From assembly GCF_026230105.1 (NCBI RefSeq), contig NC_079477.1:16435001-16499000 (forward strand): a DNA stretch of 64,000 nucleotides. Direction: 5' to 3'. Origin of the DNA: Diorhabda sublineata. Lineage: Eukaryota > Arthropoda > Insecta > Coleoptera > Chrysomelidae. A program made the translations under genes and the position numbers. Below the pieces are notes generated by a model that worked only from the letters and a program-made list of their open reading frames with translations, was not told the DNA's origin and ran no database searches. This document shows positions 48,153 to 60,465 of this stretch, in pieces. Each line of letters opens with the position of its first letter. The first letter of the stretch is position 1.

Positions 48153-48899
48153 GTTATCTGATTTGAGAAATTTTGACTCTCTTGGCGTTTAATCAATTAC
48201 CTATGATGTATATGTAACTATGGCAATATAAGGTTTGCTCACGACCATAATGTTTTCATAAAATAAAGCAGCTCCAGGTCCGTTTTTCCTATAGTCTAAC
48301 AAACAAAAAATGAAATAAGTTAGCTACATAAACTTCAAGCCATAGTAGCGAGTAGCGATGGAATATGAATTATTTATATAGCGTGTCATAAAGTAAAATA
48401 ATTTAATTTCCAATATTTTGATTTCTGTTAACAAAAAATAATGTTGGTCAAAAGTTTTTCCAAATAATTCAGGCTATCTGTGTAAGTTATTTAGAAGTAT
48501 ACAAGGTGCAACGTTACCCCAAAATAGTTTATTAACATATTTTTATATAGTGTGTACTATTCCAAAAATATGTTGATATAATATTTTAGAATAACGGTGA
48601 ACTACTATGAAAAGTGACGTATTTTTCATAGCTATCTTAATTTCAAAATCACATATTGATCACACTGTGAGAAATATTTTTTACGGCACTTTGCCCACAC
48701 CTCATACATTTAGATGGAGAAATAAAATCGACGAAAACTTAATTGGCTATTGTCAGCTTTAAATAGTTGACACAACTGTCAGATTATAGAAGCTTTTTAA
48801 ATTCTTAAGGTAGTTCTCTTTCGTGGTTTGGTAAAAATCGCAATTTCTATTCAATATTATTTTAGTAGGACATAATTATACCAATTTATAATAAATAAT
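48153..48899. other. Upstream of the CCDC103-like gene: no gene seen
   Basis: This interval holds the presumed CCDC103-like promoter on its left side and then repeat DNA leading into the Crypton relic. No core promoter motif could be assigned. Confidence 0.5.
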
Positions 48900-49840
48900 A
48901 TGGATCTGACAGTAGCGACAATTTTGATAATACTCCGCCAGAGATATTGAAAAAGTCAGCAAAAGTAACTTTATATTTGTTGTCGGAAATTTCAAGAAAA
49001 AAATATGCATTAGCATTCGAGAAATTTATGGAATGGAGAAGAAATACAAAAATAAAATCTTTTTTCGAAACTGTACTTTTGGTATACTTTGCAGAGTTGT
49101 CGTCTACACTTTGGTCACAATATTCAATGTTGCAAAGTACTATCAGTATAAAAAATAACATTGATATATCCACGTATCAGAAATTACGTTCATTTTTGAA
49201 AAGAAAGTCCTACAATTACGTCCCCAAAAAATCAAACATATTTACAACAGATCAATTGCAGAGATTTTTAAACGAAGCTCCAGACAAGGAATATCTACTA
49301 ATAAAAGAAAATTTATTTTGAGGAACTATTTTTAGAATTTAATTTTATTTTTTCCTTGAATTAAGATAGATGTTTCTAATTAGTGGATTTTTCAGTAGAT
49401 GAAAAGAATCAAATAATCATTAAAAATTCTATTTCAAATTATGGTAGATAGATATTTGTACTTTTAACAAATATTTTTAAATCAATGGTCAATGGTGCAG
49501 TGGATGATAAGTATGTCCGCTTGGAACTCAGTAAATTTTAATATTTAGATAATTTAGACGATTTAAATTCAGCTTTACTTGTGAAATTAGATAACACGAA
49601 AACGTTCACTATAACGGGAGAATTTTACGAGATATTTTTGCCAGACAAACGTTCCTTTTTAAATTATGTACTAGGAAAATGAACTAGACAGGTAGTTGGC
49701 ATTAACAAATTTGGTAATATGGCTAAGACAATTGCAACTTTTTTAAAATTAGAGAATCCTCAACTATACACAGATCACTGCTTCAAACGTTCTTCTAAGG
49801 ATATATTATCCTTAAAACCATAGGAGGATGGCAATACAGT
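48900..49840 (+). mobile_element. Crypton-like tyrosine-recombinase element, decayed
   Basis: An open frame (to 49321) reads SDSSDNFDNTPPEILKKSA, then YALAFEKFMEWRR, the SFFETVLLVYFAEL block, SSTLWSQYSMLQSTI, LRSFLKRKSYNYVPKKS and FTTDQLQRFLNEAPDKEYLL. This is the N-terminal core-binding domain seen in insect proteins derived from tyrosine-recombinase transposons. After a deletion, 49556-49830 reads TFTITGEFYEI, then RQVVGINKFGNMAKTIATFL and LYTDHCFKRSS, the box II region (H-x-x-R type) of the catalytic domain. The first catalytic Arg region falls in the deletion and stops are present, so it is inactive. Confidence 0.75.
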
Positions 49841-50524
49841 ACCATGGGAGAAGGATATGTCGTCTATTAAAAATAAAATTAACGTTGCTAATAATTAAAT
49901 ATTATTTAATAGTTAAGAAGATACTTAAGTATTATTTTGGTTTTACTAATCATAAAAATAAACATTAAGTTACATTACGTTTATTCTTTTAATTTGTGCA
50001 GTTGTAGAAAAAGTATAGTGTGCAACAAGTGGGAAAAGCTCAACTTTTCTTATGAATGAGAAAAGTACAATATACTATTGTGTATTTAATGATATATTTT
50101 GAAAAATGAAAAGTGTTCTGTTATCTGATATACTGCTTTCGAGCTCCATCTTTATTTCGTTTACCATAATTTTTTTTTAGACGTCGCTATCTGAAAGTTG
50201 TTCGTTCTGTATCCATTTACATACCGAAAGTTGCGTTTTGAGTGTTTCATATAGTGAGTTCCGTACTGCAAAACACTTGCGGGACGCTCTGGAGTAGACA
50301 ACTTTAACTTCCTTAAATGTGACTCTAACCACTTCAATGTTGAGAACATTACTTTTTGCAAATAATTAATAAATTAATATTCACATTGCAAATATCATTA
50401 AGTACATTATATTGTTCAATAAATAAAATGTTTATAATTCTCTATTATTTATTTTTTTTCCTAAGTGTAATTCAGAAAGTTTCGGATCTTGTATGTCGTC
50501 TAAAAACTGTTGTGTACGCAGCGG
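49841..50524. other. Intergenic repeat-like DNA
   Basis: No gene seen. A 66-codon minus frame at 50161-50361 is unrecognised and has no motif. It may belong to the same mobile element as the Crypton relic, but that is only suggested by position. Confidence 0.4.
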
Positions 50525-50571
50525 CTGAAATACTACTTTGTTGGACTCGGCCAACAAAGTAGCACTTTCAG
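50525..50571. repeat. Strong hairpin, 12-bp perfect core stem
   Basis: CTACTTTGTTGG, the loop ACTCGG, and CCAACAAAGTAG form a perfect 12-bp stem. An outer 6-bp stem (CTGAAA with TTTCAG) extends it after a small internal loop. It could be the end structure of a mobile element. Confidence 0.8.
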
Positions 50572-53425
50572 TCCTTTGCATACAAATAACTATTGTCTCA
50601 AAAGTACATAAATTACCAGTTTGGTTTTTTACAAATCTAGGTACTCTAAACTTATAAATGAAGGAAAAATGTTTTTAAATTATTAACAACGTAAATCAGA
50701 AACTATTTTTCAATTCAATATATGTCTTGAAAAAATTGATAAACTTATTATAGGTTATAAATTTATGAAGAATAGTTCTGGTCGTTTTCGCACGTTGCAG
50801 CAACTAATCTTATTTGGTACTCTGCCTTTTATATATATCTTACAATCTATAAGGACAATTTAAACTTTAAACTTAAAATATACAATTTGATCGTTAATGA
50901 TTAAAATAAGTTCGAACGAAAAATTATAGAATTAATCACTTCTTTGTGTCAGTTGGGCTCTTTGAGTTGTATCTTCATTTGCCAGACGCCTAATAACAGA
51001 AATGTTTAGGACAAACCAACTGTTATTGTCATGTGCGTTGCAGTTATTTTTCATGTGCATCTATTCTTAGCCACTGTGGTAGATAATTGAAAGATTCTCT
51101 ACTTTTAAAAGAATTAGGAGTAAAATCTCTTCGAACCAAAGGATACGTTTTACTTTTGTATGCCCATGGCAGGATGCCTATCTCAGTGCATTCGCCGGCT
51201 AAGGAGTACTTTCATGATTGATTGACGGACGCAATTTGGTATGATGTATAATTAAATACTTGAACTAATGTTTTCAGTAAATCCATTACTTTCTGTATCT
51301 GTTGCAATAATAAATATAGCGATCTACCCTTCCACAAAATTACGCTGAAGCGTTCAAAAAATCCCCTTATGCTAAAAAAGGGTCTTATCTTCTCTAGAAA
51401 AAATTAAATAGTAGTACCTTGAGAGGTTTATAATTATTGGCTTCTTGGTGAGAACAATATTAAATTTTTAAGTTGCTTCGATACGTTTCTTGAGGATATA
51501 GGTGAGCTCGCCCATATGTATTATAATGCAAGGTCAACCATTATATCTGTCAATATTCTGAATTTAAAATAATTTGTCTCACTCAATAGTTAATAGATTG
51601 TATGGAACTATTTTAATAAATCGAATTGAAAACAATCACACGCTTTGTGTATTTTTAAATATTAGATAATATTAGTCATATTTAGATGCATTAATTTAGG
51701 TAATATAGGTAATATTTATTATATTATTATACATATATCTTAAAATTATATTAATTTATTTTAAGTAAATTTGAAGAGAAAATATAACGAGGCTATACAT
51801 TTTTTCAATTTTATTTTTATGTATTAGCTGTACAGTACTTAAATTGAAATATTTGTTTTTTTTCTTCTTCATCGTCATCTTCTGGACGATCGGGAGTTTC
51901 TGTCTCATTTTTTCATCTTCCTTGTCTTAAATTATCGTTTCCAGACCTACCAGAATTTAATGGTCACACGATCATTTTGCATAAAAACAGCGCTTCGACA
52001 AGCTTGCCCATTACATACCGTTTCCAAGCTATAGTGCATTGCAACCTTGATTTGAACTTCCTTTGTGTATATTTAACGTATTTTTATATAAAAATCTATT
52101 GTTTTGTCAATACATATTAGTATAAACATAATAAAGCAAAAATACTAAAACATTTGTCTTATTTGTACAACAAATAAACATTTTATTACTTAAAAGTTGA
52201 AGTTTACACAAACAGGCTTGCACCTATTCCATTTTATATATGGTGACGTAATATTTGGAAAAATGACTCCGTAATAAAGTGTCGATGTACAATTGAACTT
52301 AATTGTATGTGACTGACGTTTGATTATTATAATTTAAATCTAAGTAATTCGGATTTTTAAAGCTAAGTTTATAATCTAAAAACTATGTAGATACTAATAA
52401 AATACTATAAATATAAAACTAAGTTTGCACTACTTTAGAGAAATACCAAAAACATATAAAAAATTTGTACGAGGAGCTAGGAGCAGAAAGGAAAAACGTA
52501 AAAAAATAGTTACTGTTACTACTAAGTGAATTTAAATTCTATCATCTTCAAACTTGCAATAAACTGATTATTAAATTCTGTAAGCTATATGACCGTTCCT
52601 CAAAAAAATTAGACAAACGGTTGCCAAATCCATTAAAGAGTTATGTAGTATAAGATTTTTATTTTGTAGTAAAAAATAAAATAGTTATGAGGAGGGAAAA
52701 AATGACCAGCCTCCCGATCCGTAGTGGGTCTGACTCTATATTAAGTAAATTATCTTATAGTTTTGTAGCGCAGATATTTTTATTTATAATTTGTATTCGC
52801 TTCGTCGCGTCGCTATCTATAGGCTGATTTATAGAGAGTAATTCTTTAGCTTCCAATTTCCGAAGACGAACGTAATCATATCTTTTTTTGATGTGGTATT
52901 TAACGCGTATCCTACGTCGATACTACACATTCTAAGCCGTTTTCCGAAGGTTATTCTAGTAATGTTTAGGAAAATTTCACTTAATAAGTCTGAGCCTTAG
53001 CTTTTTTAAATTGAAACGCATTTATAATTTGAATCTGTCAGTGTTATTTTTAAACAGATCCTTTTGGACAACTATAAACAAAACGTCGTTTACTATAAAC
53101 AACTAGAAATAATTTGGCGTAGATTAGTACAGGTTAGAAGACAGCCACATAATTGAAGGGGCTGGCGATTTTTGCACTCCCCTTAATAATGCTTTTACTA
53201 CAAACGTTTACATTCTACAAAGGATTTGGTGCTTTTTTTAAAGAAAGTCGGGGGCCAACTTCACAAATCTATGTAAAATTTTATTTCATAAGATATTTTC
53301 GTTTTTTTATTCTGGTTTGTCATTTCTATTCCTAGTTGCTAATATGCTATGAGTTCATGATGAAACAACTGATATGTGATATTTTACGAGGCAAAATTAT
53401 AAATATAAGTATGTTGTAAAGTTTT
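50572..53425. other. Intergenic: no gene seen (Ssk 3' side)
   Basis: AT-rich. A less AT-rich block at 51840-52040 has acidic/Lys-rich coding-like text on the minus strand (DRPEDDDEEEKK) but no exon borders or family match. Another block near 52680-52930 was not identified. The right end presumably contains the Ssk 3' UTR. Confidence 0.45.
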
Positions 53426-56400
53426 TTATTGCATTTTAGCTTTGATGATAAAAATGGCAGATAATACGGTATCTACTAGATAAACTGCTCCGTTAATAAT
53501 ACATAAAGCACCTAACGCAAGACCCACCTGAAAAATGAAAAATACAAATTATTTTCTCAAGCATATTATAAAAACACACAATTTTAGACAAATTTCCTTC
53601 CACTTGCTCAGAAATGTTTACAAATGAGAGTTTAGTGATCAGAAAATTTACAGTCGAAACGGCAAATAAATTTCAAAGGTAGCCAATTGGGTTTAAAAAT
53701 CAATGAAACTCCATTATATTACAAAGCGATCTCGTAAACTCAAGGTAAATATTTTTTTTCTGAACGGGAAGTATATTTTGAAATATAGTACATTAAAATC
53801 GAAAATGGCAATTTGAATAATATTGTTAACGATAGATATTAATGAAAAATTGTGTTTATGTATTTACTAATTATGTCATGATAGATTATTGCTCCTTACT
53901 TGTCTTTCCGAGTCAACTTCGGTATATTTGTATTCGGATAGATAACCAAGCCAATAGTGAAGAGCGGTTGCTCCAACTGCGACCCACATAAATACACCAA
54001 CAATGTTCATCAAAATATCAGTGAAAGTTCTGAAAAATACAATTATACTATTATTATAGAATTAAAATTTAGATAGAGATGAGAATATCTTCTTGCAGGT
54101 CTGCGAGTTTGTTCATAAAAGCTCTTAAACTTTATTTTGACTGTTTTGCGAGGAAACAATAACTACGTACTTAGTCATACAACGAATAATGAATATTTCT
54201 TAGAAAAGGTTACAGTGGTTGACTTTTTAGTCCCTTTTGAGCATACAGTCAAAACTACTTAAGCTATAGGACGATTTCATCTCAGGCATCGTCCTTCCTC
54301 GGGAAATGTAATTCAATATTAGTCACGGCATACAACCAAGAAAGCCGTGTATTGTTTATCGAAAACCATTCGAAATTTAGTTTGAATAGTTGTTATCGTA
54401 AAAGTACAATAGAAATTTTTATCTCTATATATGTTTTATTGGCAGTGACTAGTAATAATCACTTAATTTTAAACAAAGTTTTGGCTAGATTTGTACAATT
54501 AAGACATCGTCCGGAGGTTTACTAAATAAAACTTTAGCGTAGTCCAGATCCAGGCAGCCTGGATCTACAGGGTCTACACCTGCAGCTGAAAGACTTTACG
54601 AGGCGTAAAGTCAATAGAACAATGGCACTAAGAAAGCCAGAGTGCATCTTCACGGAAGGCAAGAAGGACAGACAACGGCTCTTTTAAAAAACTCACTTTC
54701 CGGGAAGCGTCAATACCTCCTAAGACAACAAATGAAGAAACATAGCACAACTACCAAAGAAACAGCAGCAACTGCTAAGCACGTGTGTAGCAGTGAACGA
54801 ATAAAATATGCTTTGAACAATAACAACCGTTCGAGTCGCCAGATAGAATCTTCTAAGCCTTTCTACAAAAAGGTCAGGAAGAAATCTTGCCACACCTGAT
54901 AAGCCTCAGTCGAAGCAGTCTAGAGCTGGTATATATACCATATAAACCCATGCATAAGGCACAAAATAACCTTCCTACCAAAAGTAGGCAAGAAGGACAC
55001 CACACATCCTTCAGACCAATCAGCCTCATATCGTTTTCATCGATAGAAAAAGCTCAATTACATTAGAACAGAGACTTTGAAGAAGCAACTACTCCATCCT
55101 TGGGAATATTCATACCAAACAGGCAAATCCATGGATATTGCACTGATATAATTGACAAACGAAATTCATAATACTCTGACGATCAAAGAAAACGTAGTAT
55201 ATACATTTTTAGTTATAAAAGGTACGTTTGATAATAGTCCTCATGAGGCTATCAAAAGAGCATTAGATGCGAGATGGGAATATAGGACAACTTGCAGATG
55301 GATGGTACAACTACTATCCTCTAGAAGAGGAGAATGAAAGTAGGGCAAGATACCATTTCTATTAATGTAAACAGGGGATGTCCATAAAGAGGATTTGCAT
55401 TCAATTTATGTGGAGCTTAGTGGTATATTGTTAGAAATATGCCGACGAGAGTCATTTACGCAAAGGGAGCTCTGAGAATACACTCTATGACAAAGTTCAA
55501 ATAGGATTTAAGTATACAAACTAGATAGGCAAGCCATTGAGTGGAAAACAGACCCAGATATCTGGAACACTATATAATAATCTCCTATGGAACAAACATG
55601 AAACGGATATAACCACGAAAGCCCTGATTATGTGTAGAACTTTCCCAGAAAAGAATTGGGGGTGTAATTTAAAAATCTTACTGTTGATTTCCACGGCGAT
55701 TGTGACATTTTGACCATCGTGTACAAAGACTAGCTTGTATATGTGTAGCCGGGGCCATAAGATCATGCCCAACAGCTTCGAAAGCAGTGATTTTAAATCT
55801 TTCATCTCTCCATATAGTATTGGAAAGCGTGACGGAAAAAAACTTCAACCATAACGTTCAGAGAACAAGTTCAACAGGGAACATGATCAAATCAGGGATA
55901 TGCCTCAAGATGACATACCGAAAAAGTTGTAAAATCAAATAGAATCAAAACCCTATACGAGATATGAACAGAAATGCAATCAAATGATATACGGCTCTAA
56001 ACTAGCAGACAGAACTGGAATAATAGGAGTACACGAGCAGAAATTTATGAAATAGAAAAATGTGTTCAGAAAGATTATATTATGAAACTATTATATTAAC
56101 AGTATTTTAAAATGTAGATATTCACATTATACAGGATAGTTTAATATATACATAAATTTGAAGTGACATAGTATGGCAGAATTAAATGTAAGAAATTATA
56201 TACATTAATACCTTCATAATAAAAAATATTTATCGATAGATATAACACGACATAAGGGGGAAATAATACGGAGAGAAATGTAAATTGGTAAGCATACGAA
56301 AAAAACAACTACTTTAGAGAACACCGTTAACGAAAAGACAAAAGATTAGGTTTATAATAAATATTTATCTAATTCTTACGTTTTATGGTCGCCACTAGCG

Positions 56401-56576
56401 AAGCAGAGGCTAATGAGAGACACGAATGTATATATGATATATCCTACAAATACACCAGAAGCTACAATTTCAGCATCAGGGTTCTTCTCTTCATTTAAAT
56501 TCCATGTTCCTCCTACTCCTAAGAAATAACCTTGATATCCAGTACGGTAGATGATGATACATATCAAGTTTATAAC
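53426..56576 (-). CDS. Ssk: Snakeskin (Ssk), septate-junction membrane protein, 5' exon missing
   Basis: Three minus-strand exons: 56576-56380, 54029-53900 and 53527-53426. They join in frame (CAT AAA AC|GTAAGA to TTTCAG|A; GAA AGA CAA|GTAAG to TTTTTCAG|GTG) and give 142 residues ending in TAA. The first starts VINLICIIIYRTGYQGYFLG and has GGTWNLNEEKNPDAEIVASG; the second has MNIVGVFMWVAVGATALHYW; the third has LGALCIINGAVYLVDTVLSA. Ssk of Drosophila is a four-pass protein of about 160 residues needed for smooth septate junctions in the gut. About 18-20 N-terminal residues must come from an upstream exon, which I could not find before 64000. Confidence 0.93.
54030..54540 (-). other. Ssk intron, left part: no gene seen
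   Basis: AT-rich intron between the second and first visible Ssk exons, before the retrotransposon relic starts. Confidence 0.7.
54541..56060 (+). mobile_element. Non-LTR retrotransposon RT relic in Ssk intron
   Basis: The + strand, in shifting frames, reads FRPISLISF (55014-55040), YQTGKSMDIALI (55110-55150), the LTNEIHNTLTIKENVVYTFL block ending in the first RT catalytic region (VIKGTFDNSPHEAIKRAL, where D-x-x-GAFDN is expected), CRWMVQLLSSRRGE, and ISINVNRGCP. Later come KALIMCRTFPRKNWG and C-terminal remnants. Together these follow the order of jockey-type reverse transcriptases. The conserved FADD-type box was not found. It is antisense to Ssk and dead. Confidence 0.8.
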
Positions 56577-57329
56577 CTACAATTAAATAAAAATTATTTT
56601 ATTATCAAAAATATCAAGTTCTTTTTCTTTTCCTTTAAATGACTGCTGAGTTTTATAACCTATAGCGTTATCTACATGCAGATATTGAAATGAGAATTCA
56701 TTTGAACCAAAGCCGAGAAATATTGTCTTAATTGAAATTGATTATTCTTTAGGTATGCAGTTTTCATACATTTTACGATATATTACATATTAAATACAAA
56801 TACGGGAAAACCATCTTTTTTAGTAGGTGTTTAAATCCTGCTTGCCATTAACGTCATTAACATAACCTACAATCCTTTGATACATAAAAAAGGTGTGAAG
56901 CTTAATTAACATTCCTGCAAAAAGTTTACGTTTTATTTTGCAAGGCTAGGAGTAAATGATCATAGATGAAGACCATATTCGGCATTGTATTTTTTACGAA
57001 TTTCTCTTGGGAAAGAAAGCAAATGAGTCTGTACACAATATCTTCTATGGTTTGGGACCATATACTGGTGGAGTCAGAAAATGTAAGTATTGATTAGAGA
57101 AATTTCGCCATGTAACATTGGTGGTCAAGTGAGTTTTATTTTGGACAGGAAACACTTTAGAGTTTTTAGTTAGATATCCTCAACTAATGCAACAGGTCCT
57201 TGCCACAACTATACGTAAAAAAATATTTGTAATTTATTGCGTCACTTGGTAAGGTCCGAAAGTTTGAAAAGCGCGTTCCATACCCGTGTATTAACCGAAA
57301 ATAACCGCAATCTATAATTCACTTTTCTC
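56577..57329 (-). other. Upstream Ssk intron (probable): no gene seen
   Basis: I searched for the missing first Ssk exon (a short ATG exon ending in a GT donor on the minus strand) here and up to 64000 and found no convincing candidate. Confidence 0.5.
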
Positions 57330-57905
57330 TCACCATCTCGTTTGCGTTTTATAGAGCGAATTGTTACTGATGAAAAATGAGCGCTTTATAGAGTTGGCTA
57401 TAATGGTTGGACAAAAGCGAAGCTTAACTGGCATGAACTCTTTTCAGTTAATCGACACTTTATAAACGAAGTTTAAAGTGCACAATTGGAAATGTTACCT
57501 AGAGCTATGAAAGAAATACCTAAAGCACAAGATGATTAATCGAAAGGGTTTGAATCTCCAACACAATAATGCATTATCGCATTCAAAAATAATGGTGCAA
57601 AAACGTCTTTACTTTTCAAAGTGTTGAGCGTTTTTTTCATTATGACAACGCGTCGTGATATACGTCACTTTTGACTGGTTAAAGTCTTACTGTCTGTGTA
57701 CATTTACTTCATTCACCACATTTAGATCCATGAAACTTCTGGCTTTTACCGAAAATAAAACATGTGGTAAAAAGGAAACATTCTTAACATTATGAAGGTC
57801 TCGATAAAGCGGAAAAATTCTTTTTCGAAAGAGGCTTTCCATAAATGCTTCGAGTCATGTATTGAACATTGGGATACATGCATTGCTAGTCAAGCGTACT
57901 ACCTT
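57330..57905 (+). pseudogene. mariner-type transposase relic
   Basis: The + strand reads VTDEKWALYRVGYNGWTKAK (first catalytic block, DEKW), then in another frame MINRKGLNLQHNNALSHSKI (second block, QHDNARPH-like), then a decayed FWLLPKI and KEAFHKCFESCIEHWDTCIA (C-terminus). The order and spacing fit a mariner transposase of DD34D type. It lacks the N-terminal half and has several stops. Its C-terminus is related to 39258-39450. Confidence 0.8.
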
Positions 57906-58929
57906 TGAGAGATCAATTCATGTTTTATGTTATTGTTTACTATATTAATAATATAATTTACTATATTTTATATTAAAAAAATTTTTAAATTTTTATCAGC
58001 AATATAAATATTTTATAGGACCGAGTTCATATTATTTAGTTGCATATTACATTTTATATAAATAATATAGTCTTACGGCAAACATTTATCAGTATTTCAG
58101 TAATCTACCTTTGACTCATTTTTATCTGCTATATTTACAACACAAATATCTTCATAGAACTAGATAAAAAAAATAATCTCTCCGTTAATATGATATTTAT
58201 TACCATAGCAAATATTTCTTAATCGGAATTTTGAAAAACATTGTTCATGTTCATCTTAATTATTTTGTAATGCGAGGGTAAGTAATACGTAAATATATTG
58301 AAATGAATTTTGAATACTTTAAAACCAAGCTCCTTTGAATAATTATTGACGATCATCCAGAAATTCAAAGAGTAAATATTCATAAAATTTTTTAAATATT
58401 CTTTAAGAAGAGTATGTAGTGTATTCATAGCAGTAGCAGATTTGCATTAAAACCCCAATTTTGCTGCCACTGTTCTACTTACAGAGGAAGCTAATTGTTC
58501 AAACTACGACACTAAAATAATCACATCTAAACTGATAAAAATCTACATGTAAGCATTAAAAAAACTCAAGGTTAATGTTTGGATTATCATTTTTTCCTGA
58601 ATTACTTAGTTAAGGGACGTTATTTACTTCCGTTTGTCAATGAGAAGCTTTAATGAATTTTATTGCAATTTTTATTCTCGCTCATTTGAAACTAGACTTT
58701 TCATAACTAATTCCATCAATTTGTCGCACAGGCGTTTCACGAGTTCTTCGTATTTCTGATAATAGAACACGAGCGTTCACACCAACCGACGGCGACGTGG
58801 ACAGGTGTGAAACTTTTAAAGAACGTAGGGTCCAAACTCCTGCCTACACACTTTCAATCTGCTTGGAGCTCGGCCTGATCTAAATAATATAGTCTGATAC
58901 ATTATAAGTACCAAGTTTCAAAAGACTAT
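57906..58929. other. No gene seen
   Basis: AT-rich to about 58690, then a less AT-rich stretch (58700-58870, with CCGACGGCGACGTGG) that leads into the mariner element. No coding feature can be supported. Confidence 0.5.
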
Positions 58930-59990
58930 GTGTGAAATTTTATGGCATTCCGATTAGTCAGAAAAAAGTGACAGCCATTTAAGTGAAGCTACTTTTGTTA
59001 TTCAAAACAAGGGATTCAAAACAATTTCGTTTTTAAATTTATCATTGCTTCTTGATGAGGAATATACTGTACAAGCTCAGCAATGACTTCAAAAGGGTTA
59101 TCCGGACTCTGCCCCATCGAAAAAAGCCATTTTTTATCGGTGTGCTCAATTTAAATGTGGTCGTACACCGATGATGGTAAACGTTTTTGTCGTCCAATTG
59201 AGGTGGTTACTCCAGAAAACATCAAAAAAGTTTACAGATTGGTTATATTTAATCGTAAATTGGAATTGCGTGAGTAAGCTGAGGCCGTAAAGATATCAAA
59301 AGGCAGTGTGTTTACAATTATGCATGAGCATTTGACCATGAGAAAGCTTATTTTAAAGTGGGTGTCACGTTTACTCACAGTCGACCAAAAACATGTTGAT
59401 GATTCAGAACAGTTTTTTGCCATGTTTACACGTGATAAATCAGATTTTTTGCGTCGATATGTGACAATGGATGAAGCATAGATCCATCATTTCACTCCAG
59501 AATCAAAACGATCATCATTTGAGTGGACTGCAGCCGGTGAACCACGTCCGAAGCGTTCAAGTGCACAACTGGGATGGTTATGGCTTTAGTATTTTGGGGT
59601 GCCAATCCAATATTGTTCATCGTTTATCTCCAAAAGGAAGATACAATCAATAGCAAATACTACATAGAGTTGTTGGATCATTTGGATTCAAAAATCAAGG
59701 AAAAACGGCCTCATATATCGAAGAAAAAGCCACTGTTTCACCAAGATAATGTACTGATTCATCAGTCAATGGCAATGATAGTGAAATTGAACGAATTACA
59801 CTTCGAATTACTTCCTCATCCATAGTATAGCCCAGATCTAGCTCCCAGTGACTACTGACTATTCGGCTCAAATGCTTAGAAGCAATTGCTGAAACTGAAG
59901 CCCATTTTGAGACAAAAGACAAATATAAAATAGATTTTTGGCAAAAAAATGTGTTTTTCTCAGTTTGTCACACGGCTTGAGTGATGTGTT
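58930..59990 (+). mobile_element. mariner element, nearly full-length but inactive
   Basis: The + strand carries, in order, DSAPSKKAIFYR-like N-terminal text (59110-59140), TPENIKKVYR (59211-59240), the EAVKISKGSVFTIMHEHLTM block (59281-59340), WVSRLLTVDQKHVDDSEQFF, RRYVTMDEA (first catalytic Asp, followed by a stop at 59479), EPRPKRSSAQLGWLWL, FHQDNVLIHQSMAM (second Asp) and YSPDLAPSDY (third Asp) up to about 59860. The DD34D order fits mariner. A few stops and frameshifts kill it. The ends were not resolved to matching inverted repeats. Confidence 0.85.
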
Positions 59991-60465
59991 ACGTGCTCAG
60001 AAAAAAAAATGATTAATATCTTTGGCGACCACATGATGAAATAGGCCTGTATACGTCTAGATGTCGACAAAAGAAGGAGGTCGATGTCTGTTTGAGGCAT
60101 AATGTTCCAGGCAACTTTGCTTCGTGGATTAACTGCGCCAGAGTTTAAGGAATGTTGTGCGAATTTGACATTACCTACCAATATATCCCACACATCGATT
60201 TTGATGATCGGACAGGCCACAGCAAAATATATATATAATATAAAACAGTTTCATTGAGATTTGAAATATACATAAATTCGTATGTGACAATTGTTATTCT
60301 GCCTCAGGAAAACACAAGTGGTAATCGATTACTTTAAGTAATGGGTCCCCAAACCATTACTCCAAGAGTCCTGTGCACATGTCACGATATTACCCCATTC
60401 AGCCTCCCAATACTGACGTTCTCTGCATCAGTTCAAACGGTAATGAGTGTGATGCGCAGTCAATT
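59991..60465 (-). pseudogene. Tc1-like transposase relic adjoining mariner
   Basis: On the minus strand, 60460-60330 reads RTLGVMVWGPI-like text (as in TxGVMVWGAI of Tc1 transposases). 60200-60010 reads VWDILVGNVKFAQHSLNSGA, VAWNIMPQTDIDLLLLSTSR and RRIQAYFIM, matching the C-terminal VWDxLGRR, EWNNIPQEDIDxLxxSMPRR and CQA blocks. The middle, with the second catalytic Asp, has been lost. It directly abuts the 3' end of the mariner element on the opposite strand. Confidence 0.8.

Noticed and set aside
51840..52040. Acidic coding-like stretch on the minus strand (DRPEDDDEEEKK)
   Set aside because: No start, splice borders or family match; low-complexity acidic text alone is not evidence of a gene.
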